DNA from: Xylanibacter muris
GTDB taxonomy: Bacteria; Bacteroidota; Bacteroidia; Bacteroidales; Bacteroidaceae
DNA: 64,000 nucleotides
Assembly (NCBI RefSeq): GCF_013166605.1
Contig: NZ_JABKKF010000001.1
Location: forward strand, 248,001-312,000
Direction of reading: 5' to 3'
Part shown: positions 44,208 to 54,538 of the stretch, one piece after another
Position numbering within the stretch: the first letter of the stretch is position 1
How the letters are laid out: each line of letters begins with the position of its first letter
Notes under the pieces: model-generated
The model's input: the letters and a program-made list of their open reading frames with translations, nothing else
Database searches by the model: none
What the model was told of the DNA's origin: nothing
Program-made: the position numbers and the translations under genes

Positions 44208-45773
44208 ATGAAGACAATATATAAATATATAATAGGCGTTGCGGCAGTATGCAGTCTGGCATCATGTAATGATTTTTTGGAAATCTATCCGGAGAACTCA
44301 TTGCCTGCAGATAAGTTCTGGGCAACGAAAGAGGATGTTGAGTCTGAACTGATGAACGGATACTATGTGTTGCGTAATTCGGTTATAGACAATCTCATCC
44401 CATGGGGTGAGTTCCGTTCGGGATGTCTCACAAACAGTCCGGGTACAGGAGCGAATGCACTTCAGAAATTTGAGATAAAATCTTCAAACAAGACATATTG
44501 CAGTTGGGCAAACATGTATCAGATAGTCAATACGGCCAACCTTGTGCTTGAGAATGCAGGCAAGGCTCAGGCCAATGACGACACCTACCGTCCGGAAGAG
44601 ATGAATTCGCATTATTGTGAGGCCTACTTCCTGCGTGCGCTGGCATATTTCTATATCGTGCGCAACTGGCGTGAGGCGCCTCTTGCACTTAAGGCATACG
44701 ATACAGATGAAGTGCCGTACGCTCTGCCTAAGTCTACCGATGAACAGATAATCGCACAGATAAAGAACGACCTCTACGAGGCGATACGTCTGGATGCGGC
44801 AAAGGAGGCTTTTGAAACGACATGGGAGACAAAGGGAAGGGCTACAAAGTGGGCCATATACGCCCTTATGGCCGATGTTTGTCTGTGGAACTCTGACTTC
44901 GACGAGGCTATTAAATATGCCGACATGATATTGGGGGCAACGTCAAACCGTGCACCGCGTTTCATGACAACGGCTACACATAACAGCTGGTTCTCGATGT
45001 TCAATCCCGGAAACAGTAACGAGAGCATCTTCGAGATGCAGTGGAGTCACGAGAGATACAGCGGTGGTGTGGCGCAGACAAACAACCTGCCCAATATTTT
45101 CCGCTCTACACAGAACAGCTCGTTCAGCCAGTATAAGATAAGCGATATTCTTAAAGAAGAGTTCGTTGCGGACTACACTGACATCAGCACGCGTTATCTG
45201 TTACAGCCGGACATGGCAGTGAGAACCCTTTACGGTTCTTATGTCGGTGATGGTTATCTGTGGAAATACAATGGAGGTACATCGCGTACCGATGAGCGCA
45301 CCGAGACCTATTACGATCCCAACTTCATTATCTACCGCGTGGCAGACGTGATGCTTATGAAGGCGGAGGCCCTCGTGATGAGAAGTCTCGGAGGAAATGC
45401 CGCTGACTACAAGACCGCACTTGAGCTGGTGAACAAGATAAGGCTGCGCACAAACCTTAATCCGGATGAGACCATCACCGAAAACTCTGACGCATCGACA
45501 ATTCTTCAGTATATCCTGAGCGAGCGTCTGAAAGAATTTGTGGGTGAGGGCAAATCATGGTATGATATGTTGCGTATGGGACATTATGCAAATTCAAACG
45601 GTATTGATTTCAAGACCACATTCCTTATCAGCAATGTTGTAAAATACAACAAAGCGTCGATTGAATCATGGTTCCGTTCGGTTCTAAGCAATGAGAACGC
45701 ATGGTACTTACCGATAACCGACGAAGAGATTAAATACAACCAGAATCTGGTTCAGAATCCTTATTATATCTAA
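44208..45773 (+). CDS. SusD/RagB-family glycan-binding lipoprotein 1
   Basis: 521 residues. The lipobox LASC is followed by NDFLEIYPENSLPADKFWATKED, the usual SusD opening with acidic surface-export residues. TPR-like helices follow (YCEAYFLRALAYFYIVRNW is the typical SusD core). The C-terminus contains YRVADVMLMKAEALV and ILSERLKEFVGEGKSWYDMLRMG, classic for the family. It closes over the extracellular mouth of SusC 1 and binds the glycan. It lies 16 bp after SusC 1. Confidence 0.96.
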   Translation: MKTIYKYIIGVAAVCSLASCNDFLEIYPENSLPADKFWATKEDVESELMNGYYVLRNSVIDNLIPWGEFRSGCLTNSPGTGANALQKFEIKSSNKTYCSWANMYQIVNTANLVLENAGKAQANDDTYRPEEMNSHYCEAYFLRALAYFYIVRNWREAPLALKAYDTDEVPYALPKSTDEQIIAQIKNDLYEAIRLDAAKEAFETTWETKGRATKWAIYALMADVCLWNSDFDEAIKYADMILGATSNRAPRFMTTATHNSWFSMFNPGNSNESIFEMQWSHERYSGGVAQTNNLPNIFRSTQNSSFSQYKISDILKEEFVADYTDISTRYLLQPDMAVRTLYGSYVGDGYLWKYNGGTSRTDERTETYYDPNFIIYRVADVMLMKAEALVMRSLGGNAADYKTALELVNKIRLRTNLNPDETITENSDASTILQYILSERLKEFVGEGKSWYDMLRMGHYANSNGIDFKTTFLISNVVKYNKASIESWFRSVLSNENAWYLPITDEEIKYNQNLVQNPYYI

Positions 45774-45785
45774 AACAGAACGAAA

Positions 45786-47549
45786 ATGAAGAAGATATTA
45801 TTTGTTTTCACAATACTGCTCTCGGCAATGGCATCATGCGATGACCCTAATGAAGGGGAGCTTTTCATCACCCCACCCGAGACAGAGGCTGAAATGTCTA
45901 TCACAGATGTGCTTGAGACACAGCCGCAGACATATTCCATGTGGATTGAGTTCATGAAGTATGCCGACTTCTACAACGCCTTGAAGAATACCGACAGGGC
46001 TACTGTATTCTGTCCCGACAACGAGGCTGTGCTGGCTTTTCTTCAGGAAAAGGGAGTGGCTTCTATACAGGAGCTCGACAAGGAATATGCGAGGAATGTT
46101 GTGCGTACTCATATTATAAATGGCGAGAACATAAACGATTCCACTCTTAACCAAAAGGCTAAGGATAAGGAGATAATTCCTAACCAGACGCTGTTTAAAT
46201 CGTATCTCAGCATGAGTTATGGATATCTGGTCACGGATGTTGATGATGCCGACCGTACAGACATCGTTTTCTGTCCGGATTCAATCTTCATCAACAATCA
46301 GGCTCGTTTGAAGAAATTCTCGGTTGTATGCAACAACGGTACGTTCTTCACTACCGGTGATGTGATTGTTCCGCTTACGGAGAACGTTGTGGAGAAACTG
46401 GAGCAGGATGGAAATTACGACATCTTTGCAGCAGCTATACGTGCAGATCATTATGCCGACTCGGTGGCAACGTTGGTAGCAGACACAACAGTGTCGCAGA
46501 ACGGAAGCCTCACTATCACACAGCACCGTTTCACATGCTTTGCCGTGCCGGACGAGGTGTTCCGCGCAGCCGGTATCAATGATGTTCCGGGGCTTAAGCA
46601 GTGGCTTGTGACCAACGGAGAAGATAAGAATCCAGACAATGCTCTTACCGCATATCTTAAGTATCACTTCCTTAAACGTGAATATACTACAAGTGAGATA
46701 TACAACTTCACATCTGAGGGTGAGACTCTTATATATGATACACAGCTTGAAGGCCAGGCTATTACAGCCGACATTGACGGCAGCAGAAAGATAGTGAACA
46801 AGACGCTTTCAATTCTGCGCAGCGATATCAGGGCGTGCAACGGATATATAAACAAGGTGGACGGAGTGATGCCTGTGTATCATCCGGAGCCTGTAAGGGT
46901 GCGTTGGGACTTCCTTAACGCTCCGGACATCATTGCCGCCGTGAATGCATACGGCGCGTCAAAAGGTATGGGTGAGTTGTTCTCTTCCACACGTCTTAGC
47001 AGCGGTGAGGTGAAAGTAGACCTCAGTGAGGACTACCGCGACGGTGAGAATGGTACCATAACCTCAATCACATACGAGGCCAACGAAAGCCGTGCCAGCT
47101 ATGGTAACTACCGTAAGGTGGGATTCTATAAGGAGCAGTGGGAAAACAGCTCCAAGCCGGAGACACCGCGTCATGGTGCATACATGAACAATTATCTTTG
47201 TCTAAACCTCGGATATGCAGGATGGGCCCAGATGAACACACCAGTTATCATTGCCGGTAAGTATAAGGTCGTTCTGCATTATATAAAGGATATATCTCTT
47301 GTACAGCTTTATACCACAGGTACAATGACACGCTTCGATCTTGATGACAGCAAGTCTATTGTATATCTTTACAAGGGTGTGCCGAGAGCACCTCTCTATG
47401 AAACTATAGAGTCGACATTATGGAATCAGATTTCTTTTGAAGGCTCGACAAGCCATACATTCAAGGTGACGATGATGGACATCAATGCAAAAACGGCAAA
47501 CTACTATCGTCAGATGCTTGATTACATAGAGTTTATACCAGTAGAATAA
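45786..47549 (+). CDS. FAS1-like surface lipoprotein 2
   Basis: 587 residues. The lipobox AMASC is followed by DDPNEGE (acidic surface-export signal). The first domain reads as FAS1 (FYNALKNTDRATVFCPDNEAVLAFL, then YARNVVRTHIING). A second FAS1-like unit starts near GNYDIFAAAIRAD and reaches YLKYHFLKREYTT. The C-terminal third (about 360-587) is beta-rich, ends with MLDYIEFIPVE and may be a carbohydrate-binding-like domain. It lies 12 bp after SusD 1 and 15 bp before another FAS1-like gene, so it is part of the operon. No enzymatic motif is visible. Confidence 0.75.
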   Translation: MKKILFVFTILLSAMASCDDPNEGELFITPPETEAEMSITDVLETQPQTYSMWIEFMKYADFYNALKNTDRATVFCPDNEAVLAFLQEKGVASIQELDKEYARNVVRTHIINGENINDSTLNQKAKDKEIIPNQTLFKSYLSMSYGYLVTDVDDADRTDIVFCPDSIFINNQARLKKFSVVCNNGTFFTTGDVIVPLTENVVEKLEQDGNYDIFAAAIRADHYADSVATLVADTTVSQNGSLTITQHRFTCFAVPDEVFRAAGINDVPGLKQWLVTNGEDKNPDNALTAYLKYHFLKREYTTSEIYNFTSEGETLIYDTQLEGQAITADIDGSRKIVNKTLSILRSDIRACNGYINKVDGVMPVYHPEPVRVRWDFLNAPDIIAAVNAYGASKGMGELFSSTRLSSGEVKVDLSEDYRDGENGTITSITYEANESRASYGNYRKVGFYKEQWENSSKPETPRHGAYMNNYLCLNLGYAGWAQMNTPVIIAGKYKVVLHYIKDISLVQLYTTGTMTRFDLDDSKSIVYLYKGVPRAPLYETIESTLWNQISFEGSTSHTFKVTMMDINAKTANYYRQMLDYIEFIPVE

Positions 47550-47564
47550 AAAAGATTTGAAGAC

Positions 47565-49379
47565 ATGAAGAAGTTCTTTATCATACCACTGCTTGCCGTA
47601 TCGGCTCTTTTTGCGGTATCCTGCTCCGAATGGGATGACCACTTTGATGCGACTGGCATAAGCAGCACAGGAAAGGTGAATGTATATAACGGTGACATCA
47701 TGAGCTACATGAAAGCCGCCTCAGACGTAAGCAAGATGTCTGCCATATATGAGCAGAACGGGATTTACGAAGGAAACAGTTCAGACAAGTCATATACGTT
47801 CATTGTGTGTGACGATGCCGATTTCGATGCCTCGGCCATTGACGACGCAGCTGTATTTGCAAAGTATTGTGTGGCGGATATGGAGATTTCACCATCTTTG
47901 CTCAAAGACGGTTTCGGCATAATGACACGTTCGGGCAAGAGTATATGGGTGCATGGCTCAGGAAACGATGTCAAGCTTGACAATTATTCGGTGAAGAAGA
48001 CTGTAAAGACAGATAACGGATATGTATATTATGTTGACGGTATGTTGCCTGTACGTAAGTCCGTATACGAATATCTGATGAGCCTTGACGACCGCAATTA
48101 CTCGATGTTCAAGAAACTCGTGGCCATGTATGATACTACATGGTTCGACCGTGAGCACAGTACGATTATCGGTGTGGGGCAGGATGGAAGCACCATCTAT
48201 GACTCTGTGATTGTAGTGCGTAACACTCTTATGGACCGTTATACTTCAGACGGTCAGGAAGTATGGAATATGCGTGATGAGAATTATAACTCTACGATAT
48301 TCATTCCTACCAATGCACAGATAACAAAGGCTATAAAAGATGCACGCGACAGTATTCCACAATGGCTCAACCGTGAGGCAACGGCGGCAGACTCGGCAAA
48401 GTTCAGTGAATGGATTGTCAAGGCCTGCTTCGTAGACCGCAAGCTTGCTCCGGAAGAAGTCGTTTCAAGTGCTTCTGATTTCAATTGTGTCGGAGGATAT
48501 ATGAAGATTATTGATGAGCAGGCAGACCGTATTACATACGAGAGTACCGATGCTGCTTATTGGCGCCCGTCGGTGCAGCATGCAAAAGCATCGGAGATGG
48601 TGCAGTTGAGTAACGGAAACGCCTATTTCCTTGATAATTTCAAGATTCCAAATCATGTTGTGATATATCGTGTGAAATCACGTATGTATGAGATATGGAA
48701 CGCCTTGTCCGATCCGAAGAAGAAGGATTATTTTATATGGGCTAATCTTGTTGACCCGTTGGTGATAAATGACGCACAGGGATCGTTCTTCGGCAATACA
48801 CAGCCTATGGGTGATTGGCCGGACGTGTTCTATAACATTATTGCTGCAATACCGTCGGAGGAAGCCGTGGAAAATGGACTGCCATGTAGCGTGACATTCA
48901 CCGGTCTTGCATATAATGAGGATGATGAAACCGTTTATGAATGCAATTTGCCTGCCGGTGAGTATTATCTCCGGATGGGTTTTGTACACAGTCTTACATA
49001 CGGTTTGAGCATATATTTCAATGATGACGCTGTTGTTACGGACATGCCGATGAAGACTACCGGATCCAATTATCATTTCGACCGTAGCGGTGCGAGTGAC
49101 GCTCCTGTTTACGGAACAACCTATCAAACCGGTTTTCCCGAGGGATTCAAGCCTTCGGAATGGGTTGAGACAAATGAAAATGCAAACCTGTATGATACAG
49201 ACGGATGGACTGTCGGTGTGGTAAGACTGAAGAAAAGCGGAACATTCAAGATAAGAGTAAGTTCAAAGGATTTGAGCAGGATATGGGGAGTCTCAGGTAA
49301 TGTGAATCGCGACAAGAACAATAAGAATCAGTTTATGATGTATCATTGGTGCTTGCGTCCTACTCCTAATAATTATTAA
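47565..49379 (+). CDS. FAS1-like surface lipoprotein 3
   Basis: 604 residues. The signal ends FAVSC, then SEWDDHFD (acidic). The N-terminal part follows the FAS1 pattern weakly (GDIMSYMKAASDVSKMSAIYEQNG, YTFIVCDDADFDASAI, then ...VDGMLPVRKSVYEYLMSL). A second FAS1-like unit is seen at about 165-350 (STIFIPTNAQITKAIKDARD). The C-terminal half (about 370-604) is beta-rich with YYLRMGFVHS and a closing YHWCLRPTPNNY, similar in design to lipoprotein 2. The two adjacent proteins look like divergent paralogues. It lies 20 bp before SusC 2. Confidence 0.72.
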   Translation: MKKFFIIPLLAVSALFAVSCSEWDDHFDATGISSTGKVNVYNGDIMSYMKAASDVSKMSAIYEQNGIYEGNSSDKSYTFIVCDDADFDASAIDDAAVFAKYCVADMEISPSLLKDGFGIMTRSGKSIWVHGSGNDVKLDNYSVKKTVKTDNGYVYYVDGMLPVRKSVYEYLMSLDDRNYSMFKKLVAMYDTTWFDREHSTIIGVGQDGSTIYDSVIVVRNTLMDRYTSDGQEVWNMRDENYNSTIFIPTNAQITKAIKDARDSIPQWLNREATAADSAKFSEWIVKACFVDRKLAPEEVVSSASDFNCVGGYMKIIDEQADRITYESTDAAYWRPSVQHAKASEMVQLSNGNAYFLDNFKIPNHVVIYRVKSRMYEIWNALSDPKKKDYFIWANLVDPLVINDAQGSFFGNTQPMGDWPDVFYNIIAAIPSEEAVENGLPCSVTFTGLAYNEDDETVYECNLPAGEYYLRMGFVHSLTYGLSIYFNDDAVVTDMPMKTTGSNYHFDRSGASDAPVYGTTYQTGFPEGFKPSEWVETNENANLYDTDGWTVGVVRLKKSGTFKIRVSSKDLSRIWGVSGNVNRDKNNKNQFMMYHWCLRPTPNNY

Positions 49380-49399
49380 GATTATAGAATATAGAATAT

Positions 49400-52300
49400 A
49401 TGAAAAAACTTAATATATTTTTCGCAGCATGCTGTGTCGCTGCATCCGTATCGGCACAGGAAGTGACGGTAAAGAGCTGTATCAGGGCTACGGACGGTTC
49501 ACCTGTCAGTGGAGCCATTGTCACAGTAAAAGGGCAGAAGAACACGGCATTGAGCGACCAGTCCGGATACTTTGAACTGAAATCAGATAATGTTCAAGGA
49601 GTTGTGACCATCAAGGCTGACGGGTATTATGAGAAAGTGCTGCCGCTGTCGTATATATATAATAAAGGTGGAAAGCAGTCTTTTGTCATCACCCTCGTTC
49701 CGGAAAACGAGTCTCTCTATTCACCGGAGGCTTCAAAGATGGAAAGCAAGGACTTTAGCGAGAAGAACAGTCTTGGAGCTGCCTTGCGTGACGGGATTGC
49801 CGGTATGCAGGTTGTTGAAAAGAGCGGTATGCCCGGTGAGGGAACGTATATCAATATCCGCGGTATCCACAGTTTTGTGGCAGAGAATCATCCGCTTGTA
49901 GTTATCAACGGCATTCCATATATGGGAAATACCAATGTCAGTGATGTCATCAACGGATATAGCCGTGATTTGCTATTCGGATATGATCCCAAGGACATAC
50001 GTAGTGTGAAGGTTCTCAAAGGTGCCGAGGCAGCAGAGTGGGGCTCGCTTGGAAGTAATGGTGTAATACTTGTGGAGACACAGCAGGCCACATCAGACAA
50101 TCTTGATACGAGAATCAGTTTCAGTGGCAACTACGGTCTTAATTTCAAGCGTGGCACGCTTCCCGTGCTTAATTCCACGGACTTCAGACGTTATTTCAAC
50201 GACTTGGGCATGACCCGTTATTCAACAATCAGCCAGCTCGTCAACGATTATCCGTTCCTTTCAGAGAGCACTACTCCATATTCGTATCTTTTCACGGATA
50301 ATACCAATTGGATGGATGAGATACAGGGAACGGGATTCACCACAGAGAATCTGTTCCGTGTAGAGGGTGGTGACGAGATAGCCAAATATAATATCTCTTT
50401 CGGCTACAACCGAAACGAAGGTACGCTCAAGAATACCAACAGCGACAAATATCATACGCTTATCAGTGCCAATGTGCTTGTAAGCCGTAAGGTTGATATC
50501 TTTGCAAATATAGGATTGAGCTATCTTACAGGCAATCTTAACAATGCAGGTATGGTGAACGAAACGAACCCAATGCTTTCCGCATATAGGAACATGCCGC
50601 TTTTGAGCGCATACGCGAAACAGGAGGACGGCAGTGTCCTGAGCATTCTGGCTCCCTATAATGCCTGGAATTCATGGAACTCACGTCCGGTATACTCATA
50701 CGACAATGTTAGTAATCCGGTTGCCTTGGCCAATACTGTAAAGGGCAGCGATAAGATTTACGATGTGAACATGCATGCAGGTCTTAACTATAAGTGGAAC
50801 GATTATCTGACCCTCACCGGTATGGTGAATCTTTATTATAACTATACGGAGGAGACAATGTTCATTCCGGGCGTGACGGACCGCACAATCGTCCCGCAGG
50901 TTTATGGTACAGGTCTGAATAAGGTTGGAAATGGCGTTACACATCAGTGGGTAAACACTTATCAGGTACATGGAAAGTACAGCCGTACATTCAATAATAT
51001 CGATGAACTTAATGTGATGGCTTTCGGCCGTGTGATCACACGCAGTATGGAGGCTGATATTGCCGAAGGCTATAATACCGCCAACGATTTTTATCAGACA
51101 TTGAACAACACACAGAATGAAAGAAACAGTTGGGGGCGTAATATAGAATGGAATTACTTGAGCCTCGGACTGAATGTTGATTATACCTATAACAGGCTTT
51201 TCAACGCATTTGCGGGTCTTACTGCCGATGGGACAAGCGCATCGGGTGCTGATGCAAGTCGCATAGGATTCTTTCCATTCGGTAAGTTTACTTTCATGGC
51301 TGCCAATACAGGCGTGTTGCCTTCATGGATGGATAAGCTTGATGTAAGTCTTGGAGGAAGCCTCTCCGGCAACAGCCGTTTCTCAAGCAATTATGGAAAG
51401 AACTACTATGAGAGCAGCAATCTGTTTGACATAGGTTCCATTGTGCGTTCAAATGTTCCTAACACTAAGCTGACATGGGAGAAGAAGGCACAGTTTGACT
51501 TAGGCCTCGACTTTGCAATGTTTGGCAACAAGGTTATGTTAGGTGTAGACTTGTTTGCGGCAAAGAGCTACGACCTGCTTCTTAACCGCGACATCTCTGA
51601 AGTATACGGTTCAAAACGTTATTATGACAATACGGGAGAGATATCGAGCAAAGGTGTTGAACTCTCTCTCCGTCTGAATCCTGTTCATACAAAAGATTTC
51701 GACTTCGTTGTTGCAGCCAATATGGCAACAGTTAAGAATGAAGTCAAAGACCTTGGAGGAGACAGGAGCTTGATAACGACCTATAAGGAGTTTAATGGCG
51801 ATGATGCCATGACAATAATGTCTGTGGGCAGCAAGCCATACGAGTTCTACGGTTATAAGACAGCCGGTATTTATGCAACGACGGAAGAGGCCGTGAACTC
51901 AGGACTTGTAAATGCCGATGGAAAAGCCTATCAGGCCGGTGACGTTAGGTTTCTTGACGTGAGCGGTCCCGACGGAACACCTGACGGTATCATCAACGAG
52001 TATGACAGAGTCAGTCTCGGCAGCAGTATGCCTACGGTATTCGGTGGCGTGAATCTTATGTTCCGTTACAAACAGTTTACGCTTGGTGCTGATTTCGGCT
52101 ATTCTATAGGCAATTATGTTTATAACGCCACACGCCGTCAGCTGGAGTCGATGTCATCGTTTGTAAATCAGTCTACCGCAGTTCTCAACAGATGGCAGGT
52201 GGAGGGGCAGAATGCCGAATTGCCGCGTGCCGCGTATGGCGACCCTTCCGGCAACAACAGTTTCTCTGACCGTTGGATAGAGAAGGGTGACTATCTTAAG

Positions 52301-52519
52301 CTGCGTAGTGTGAAATTGTCGTATGCTTTCAACAATCTCTTCTCTGTGATCCGTTCCGGAGATATCTATATCCAAGCTGACAACCTGTTCCGTCTTACAG
52401 ACTATCTTGGCAGCGATCCGGAATTTGCTTATTCATACGATGAGAGCCTGCGTGGATTTGACTATGCGAAGCTTGCCATGCCGGTGACGGTTAAAATAGG
52501 ATTTAACTTAAACTTCTAA
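49400..52519 (+). CDS. SusC/RagA-family TonB-linked outer-membrane transporter 2
   Basis: 1039 residues. Signal ending SVSAQ, carboxypeptidase-regulatory-like domain (about 22-100, SGAIVTVKGQKNTALSDQSGYFELKS), plug with INIRGIHSFVAENHPLVVINGIPY and IRSVKVLKGAEAAEWGSLGSNGVILVET, and a barrel ending VKIGFNLNF. In the plug, SusC usually has AAA.YG; here the end reads AAEWGSLGSNGV, a small variation. It imports a glycan with SusD 2, encoded 8 bp downstream. Having two SusC/D pairs in one run suggests two different chain lengths or branch types are taken up. Confidence 0.95.
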   Translation: MKKLNIFFAACCVAASVSAQEVTVKSCIRATDGSPVSGAIVTVKGQKNTALSDQSGYFELKSDNVQGVVTIKADGYYEKVLPLSYIYNKGGKQSFVITLVPENESLYSPEASKMESKDFSEKNSLGAALRDGIAGMQVVEKSGMPGEGTYINIRGIHSFVAENHPLVVINGIPYMGNTNVSDVINGYSRDLLFGYDPKDIRSVKVLKGAEAAEWGSLGSNGVILVETQQATSDNLDTRISFSGNYGLNFKRGTLPVLNSTDFRRYFNDLGMTRYSTISQLVNDYPFLSESTTPYSYLFTDNTNWMDEIQGTGFTTENLFRVEGGDEIAKYNISFGYNRNEGTLKNTNSDKYHTLISANVLVSRKVDIFANIGLSYLTGNLNNAGMVNETNPMLSAYRNMPLLSAYAKQEDGSVLSILAPYNAWNSWNSRPVYSYDNVSNPVALANTVKGSDKIYDVNMHAGLNYKWNDYLTLTGMVNLYYNYTEETMFIPGVTDRTIVPQVYGTGLNKVGNGVTHQWVNTYQVHGKYSRTFNNIDELNVMAFGRVITRSMEADIAEGYNTANDFYQTLNNTQNERNSWGRNIEWNYLSLGLNVDYTYNRLFNAFAGLTADGTSASGADASRIGFFPFGKFTFMAANTGVLPSWMDKLDVSLGGSLSGNSRFSSNYGKNYYESSNLFDIGSIVRSNVPNTKLTWEKKAQFDLGLDFAMFGNKVMLGVDLFAAKSYDLLLNRDISEVYGSKRYYDNTGEISSKGVELSLRLNPVHTKDFDFVVAANMATVKNEVKDLGGDRSLITTYKEFNGDDAMTIMSVGSKPYEFYGYKTAGIYATTEEAVNSGLVNADGKAYQAGDVRFLDVSGPDGTPDGIINEYDRVSLGSSMPTVFGGVNLMFRYKQFTLGADFGYSIGNYVYNATRRQLESMSSFVNQSTAVLNRWQVEGQNAELPRAAYGDPSGNNSFSDRWIEKGDYLKLRSVKLSYAFNNLFSVIRSGDIYIQADNLFRLTDYLGSDPEFAYSYDESLRGFDYAKLAMPVTVKIGFNLNF

Positions 52520-52527
52520 CACGTATT

Positions 52528-54432
52528 ATGAAAAGACTAAAATTTGCTTGGGCGGCAGTCATTATGGGAGCTATGGCATTCACAACCGTATCATGTGACG
52601 ACTTCTTTGATACCGACCCGAAAGATATAATAAATGAAGACGACTATATCGAGAAAGACGATGAGATGTATAAAGGTTTCCTCGGAATTGTAAGCCGTAT
52701 GCAGGAGGCCGGTGATCACAGTATATTCCTGACCGATACACGGTGCAACGTGATTGAGACAACAGAGAATGCTCCGATGGCTCTTCAGAATATATTCAAC
52801 TTTGAGACAACTGTAGACAACGAGTATGCCGATCCTACATGTTATTATTCCATCGTGGTGGCATGCAACGACTACTTCAACAAGATGACGGAGTATCACC
52901 GTAATGTGGGCGGTATGAGTGAGCTTTCCGAGACTAACTTCAGGGCTCTTCTCAGTATGGCCATACGTCTTAAGGTATGGGCTTATCTGAAACTCGGAAG
53001 CATCTATGGTCAGGCTTACTGGTTTGACGATCCCCTGACTGAAATGAAAGACCTTGCCGATACTGATGTCTTTACAAAGTGTGATATGGGGCAGTTGGCG
53101 ACCAAGGCAATAGATCTGCTCAACAACGGTGTCGACATCGACGGTGTTCATATCGACAGTGATGTGAACATGAACTGGGCTATATGGCTTGATGAGGAGA
53201 TACAAAACGAGAGTGAGTATGCCAAATGGTATTATATGGTTCCTCCGCGTGTGCTTCTCGAGGCCGAGATGCGTTCGTGGCGGGCAAGCTATGTGCCGGA
53301 GGAAACCGCACAGGGTGACTGGCTGTGGATCCGTGACAACCTTCTGCGCTACATGCACAATATCCACAAATGTCCGGTGGGATTCTCGCTTACCCCTCTG
53401 TTTGACTTTTCTGATCCCAACAACATAGATTGGAAGCGTGCCAATATCATCTATCAGATGAATTCATACCTTGCAAGTGGTGTGCGTGACGAGTATTATC
53501 CCTATTTGCTCCTGTTTGCTTCAGAGGAAGTGGGACTGAAAACACAGAATGTGAGCAGTATCATGTATGACTATACAAATCATCAGCGTAACCGTCTTGT
53601 ACAGTATTTCTGTCCTGAATATCCGTCACCGGACTCATATTATCTGCGTCCGTCGGATTATGGAAAGAGTATCTTCAGTGAGACAGACCTGCGTGGTATG
53701 ACACAGAAGATTGTAATGAATAACCTTGGCGGCAAAGACTGTATATCCAAGTACTATTATTTATATGAGCGTTCTGCAACGTCTTATAAATATATACGTA
53801 CCAATATTTTTGAGATAGAGCCGGCCATACCTACATTCCGTGGTCATGACTTCCATTTCCTGCTTGCGGAGGCAGAGAATCATCTTGGCAACTGGGATAT
53901 AGCAAACGCACTCCTCAACAACGGTCTTATGAGCCTCTTCAACGGACAGGATCTTACCGTACTGCCGGCTCATTGGAGTCAGGACTACGACACTTGGCTC
54001 GGGAATACCAAACAGCAGACGGCCACAGACAAAAACGGCAGTGATGTGAATCAGGGATCCGGTTATGGAAACATCGGTATCGTGGGTGCCATGCGCAGCA
54101 CTGTATATGATCTCCCGACCGTTGACGAGAACGGTGAGATAACCTATCAGGGCAGAGTCATCACAGAGACTGAGCGTCGTGAGATATTTGACTGGGCTTT
54201 GGCTGATGAGTACCTTAAGGAGTTTGTTGCCGAGGGCAAGAGCTATAGTTTCCTTTGTAAGATTGGCGAGCGTTACGCCAGTGCCGTACGCGGCAACGAT
54301 GTTGCGGGTGCGCGTGCCAACTTTGCCGCACGCATTGCCCCGAACCACCGTCGTGCCGGTGGAAAGGTTGCAGGATACAACGATGGCATCAGCGACCTCG
54401 GTTACTTTATAAAATGGAATCTGAAAGACTGA
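52528..54432 (+). CDS. SusD/RagB-family glycan-binding lipoprotein 2
   Basis: 634 residues, longer than SusD 1. The lipobox is TVSC, followed by DDFFDTDPKDIINEDDYIEKDDE, a strongly acidic SusD-type start. ALLSMAIRLKVWAYLKLGSIYG is the TPR-like core; near the end come ETERREIFDWALADEYLKEFVAEGKSYSFLCKIGERY and a long loop with TATDKNGSD. It should form the lid on SusC 2. It is followed after 106 bp by the beta-helix gene. An imperfect hairpin at 54450-54485 without a T-tract lies in that gap, so transcription may continue at a lower level. Confidence 0.92.
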   Translation: MKRLKFAWAAVIMGAMAFTTVSCDDFFDTDPKDIINEDDYIEKDDEMYKGFLGIVSRMQEAGDHSIFLTDTRCNVIETTENAPMALQNIFNFETTVDNEYADPTCYYSIVVACNDYFNKMTEYHRNVGGMSELSETNFRALLSMAIRLKVWAYLKLGSIYGQAYWFDDPLTEMKDLADTDVFTKCDMGQLATKAIDLLNNGVDIDGVHIDSDVNMNWAIWLDEEIQNESEYAKWYYMVPPRVLLEAEMRSWRASYVPEETAQGDWLWIRDNLLRYMHNIHKCPVGFSLTPLFDFSDPNNIDWKRANIIYQMNSYLASGVRDEYYPYLLLFASEEVGLKTQNVSSIMYDYTNHQRNRLVQYFCPEYPSPDSYYLRPSDYGKSIFSETDLRGMTQKIVMNNLGGKDCISKYYYLYERSATSYKYIRTNIFEIEPAIPTFRGHDFHFLLAEAENHLGNWDIANALLNNGLMSLFNGQDLTVLPAHWSQDYDTWLGNTKQQTATDKNGSDVNQGSGYGNIGIVGAMRSTVYDLPTVDENGEITYQGRVITETERREIFDWALADEYLKEFVAEGKSYSFLCKIGERYASAVRGNDVAGARANFAARIAPNHRRAGGKVAGYNDGISDLGYFIKWNLKD

Positions 54433-54449
54433 CCTGACAGAATAAAAAA

Positions 54450-54485
54450 CAGGGCTCGCCCTTTATTGTCAAAGGACGGGCCTTG
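54450..54485 (+). other. Imperfect hairpin between SusD 2 and the beta-helix gene
   Basis: ACAGGGCTCGCCCTTT pairs with AAAGGACGGGCCTTGT around a 5-nt loop, with a few wobbles. It is preceded by A6 but not followed by a T-run, so it is not a proper plus-strand terminator. It may be a transcript-stabilising or processing hairpin that uncouples the amounts of the upstream and downstream genes. Confidence 0.4.
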
Positions 54486-54538
54486 TAAATCATTAATTTA
54501 GAAACATTATTCAATTATTAATTTAAACAGTATCATTT

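Noticed and set aside
52591..53367. 258-codon minus-strand open frame inside SusD 2
   Set aside because: Shadow frame; the plus-strand SusD is intact, with lipobox and family core.
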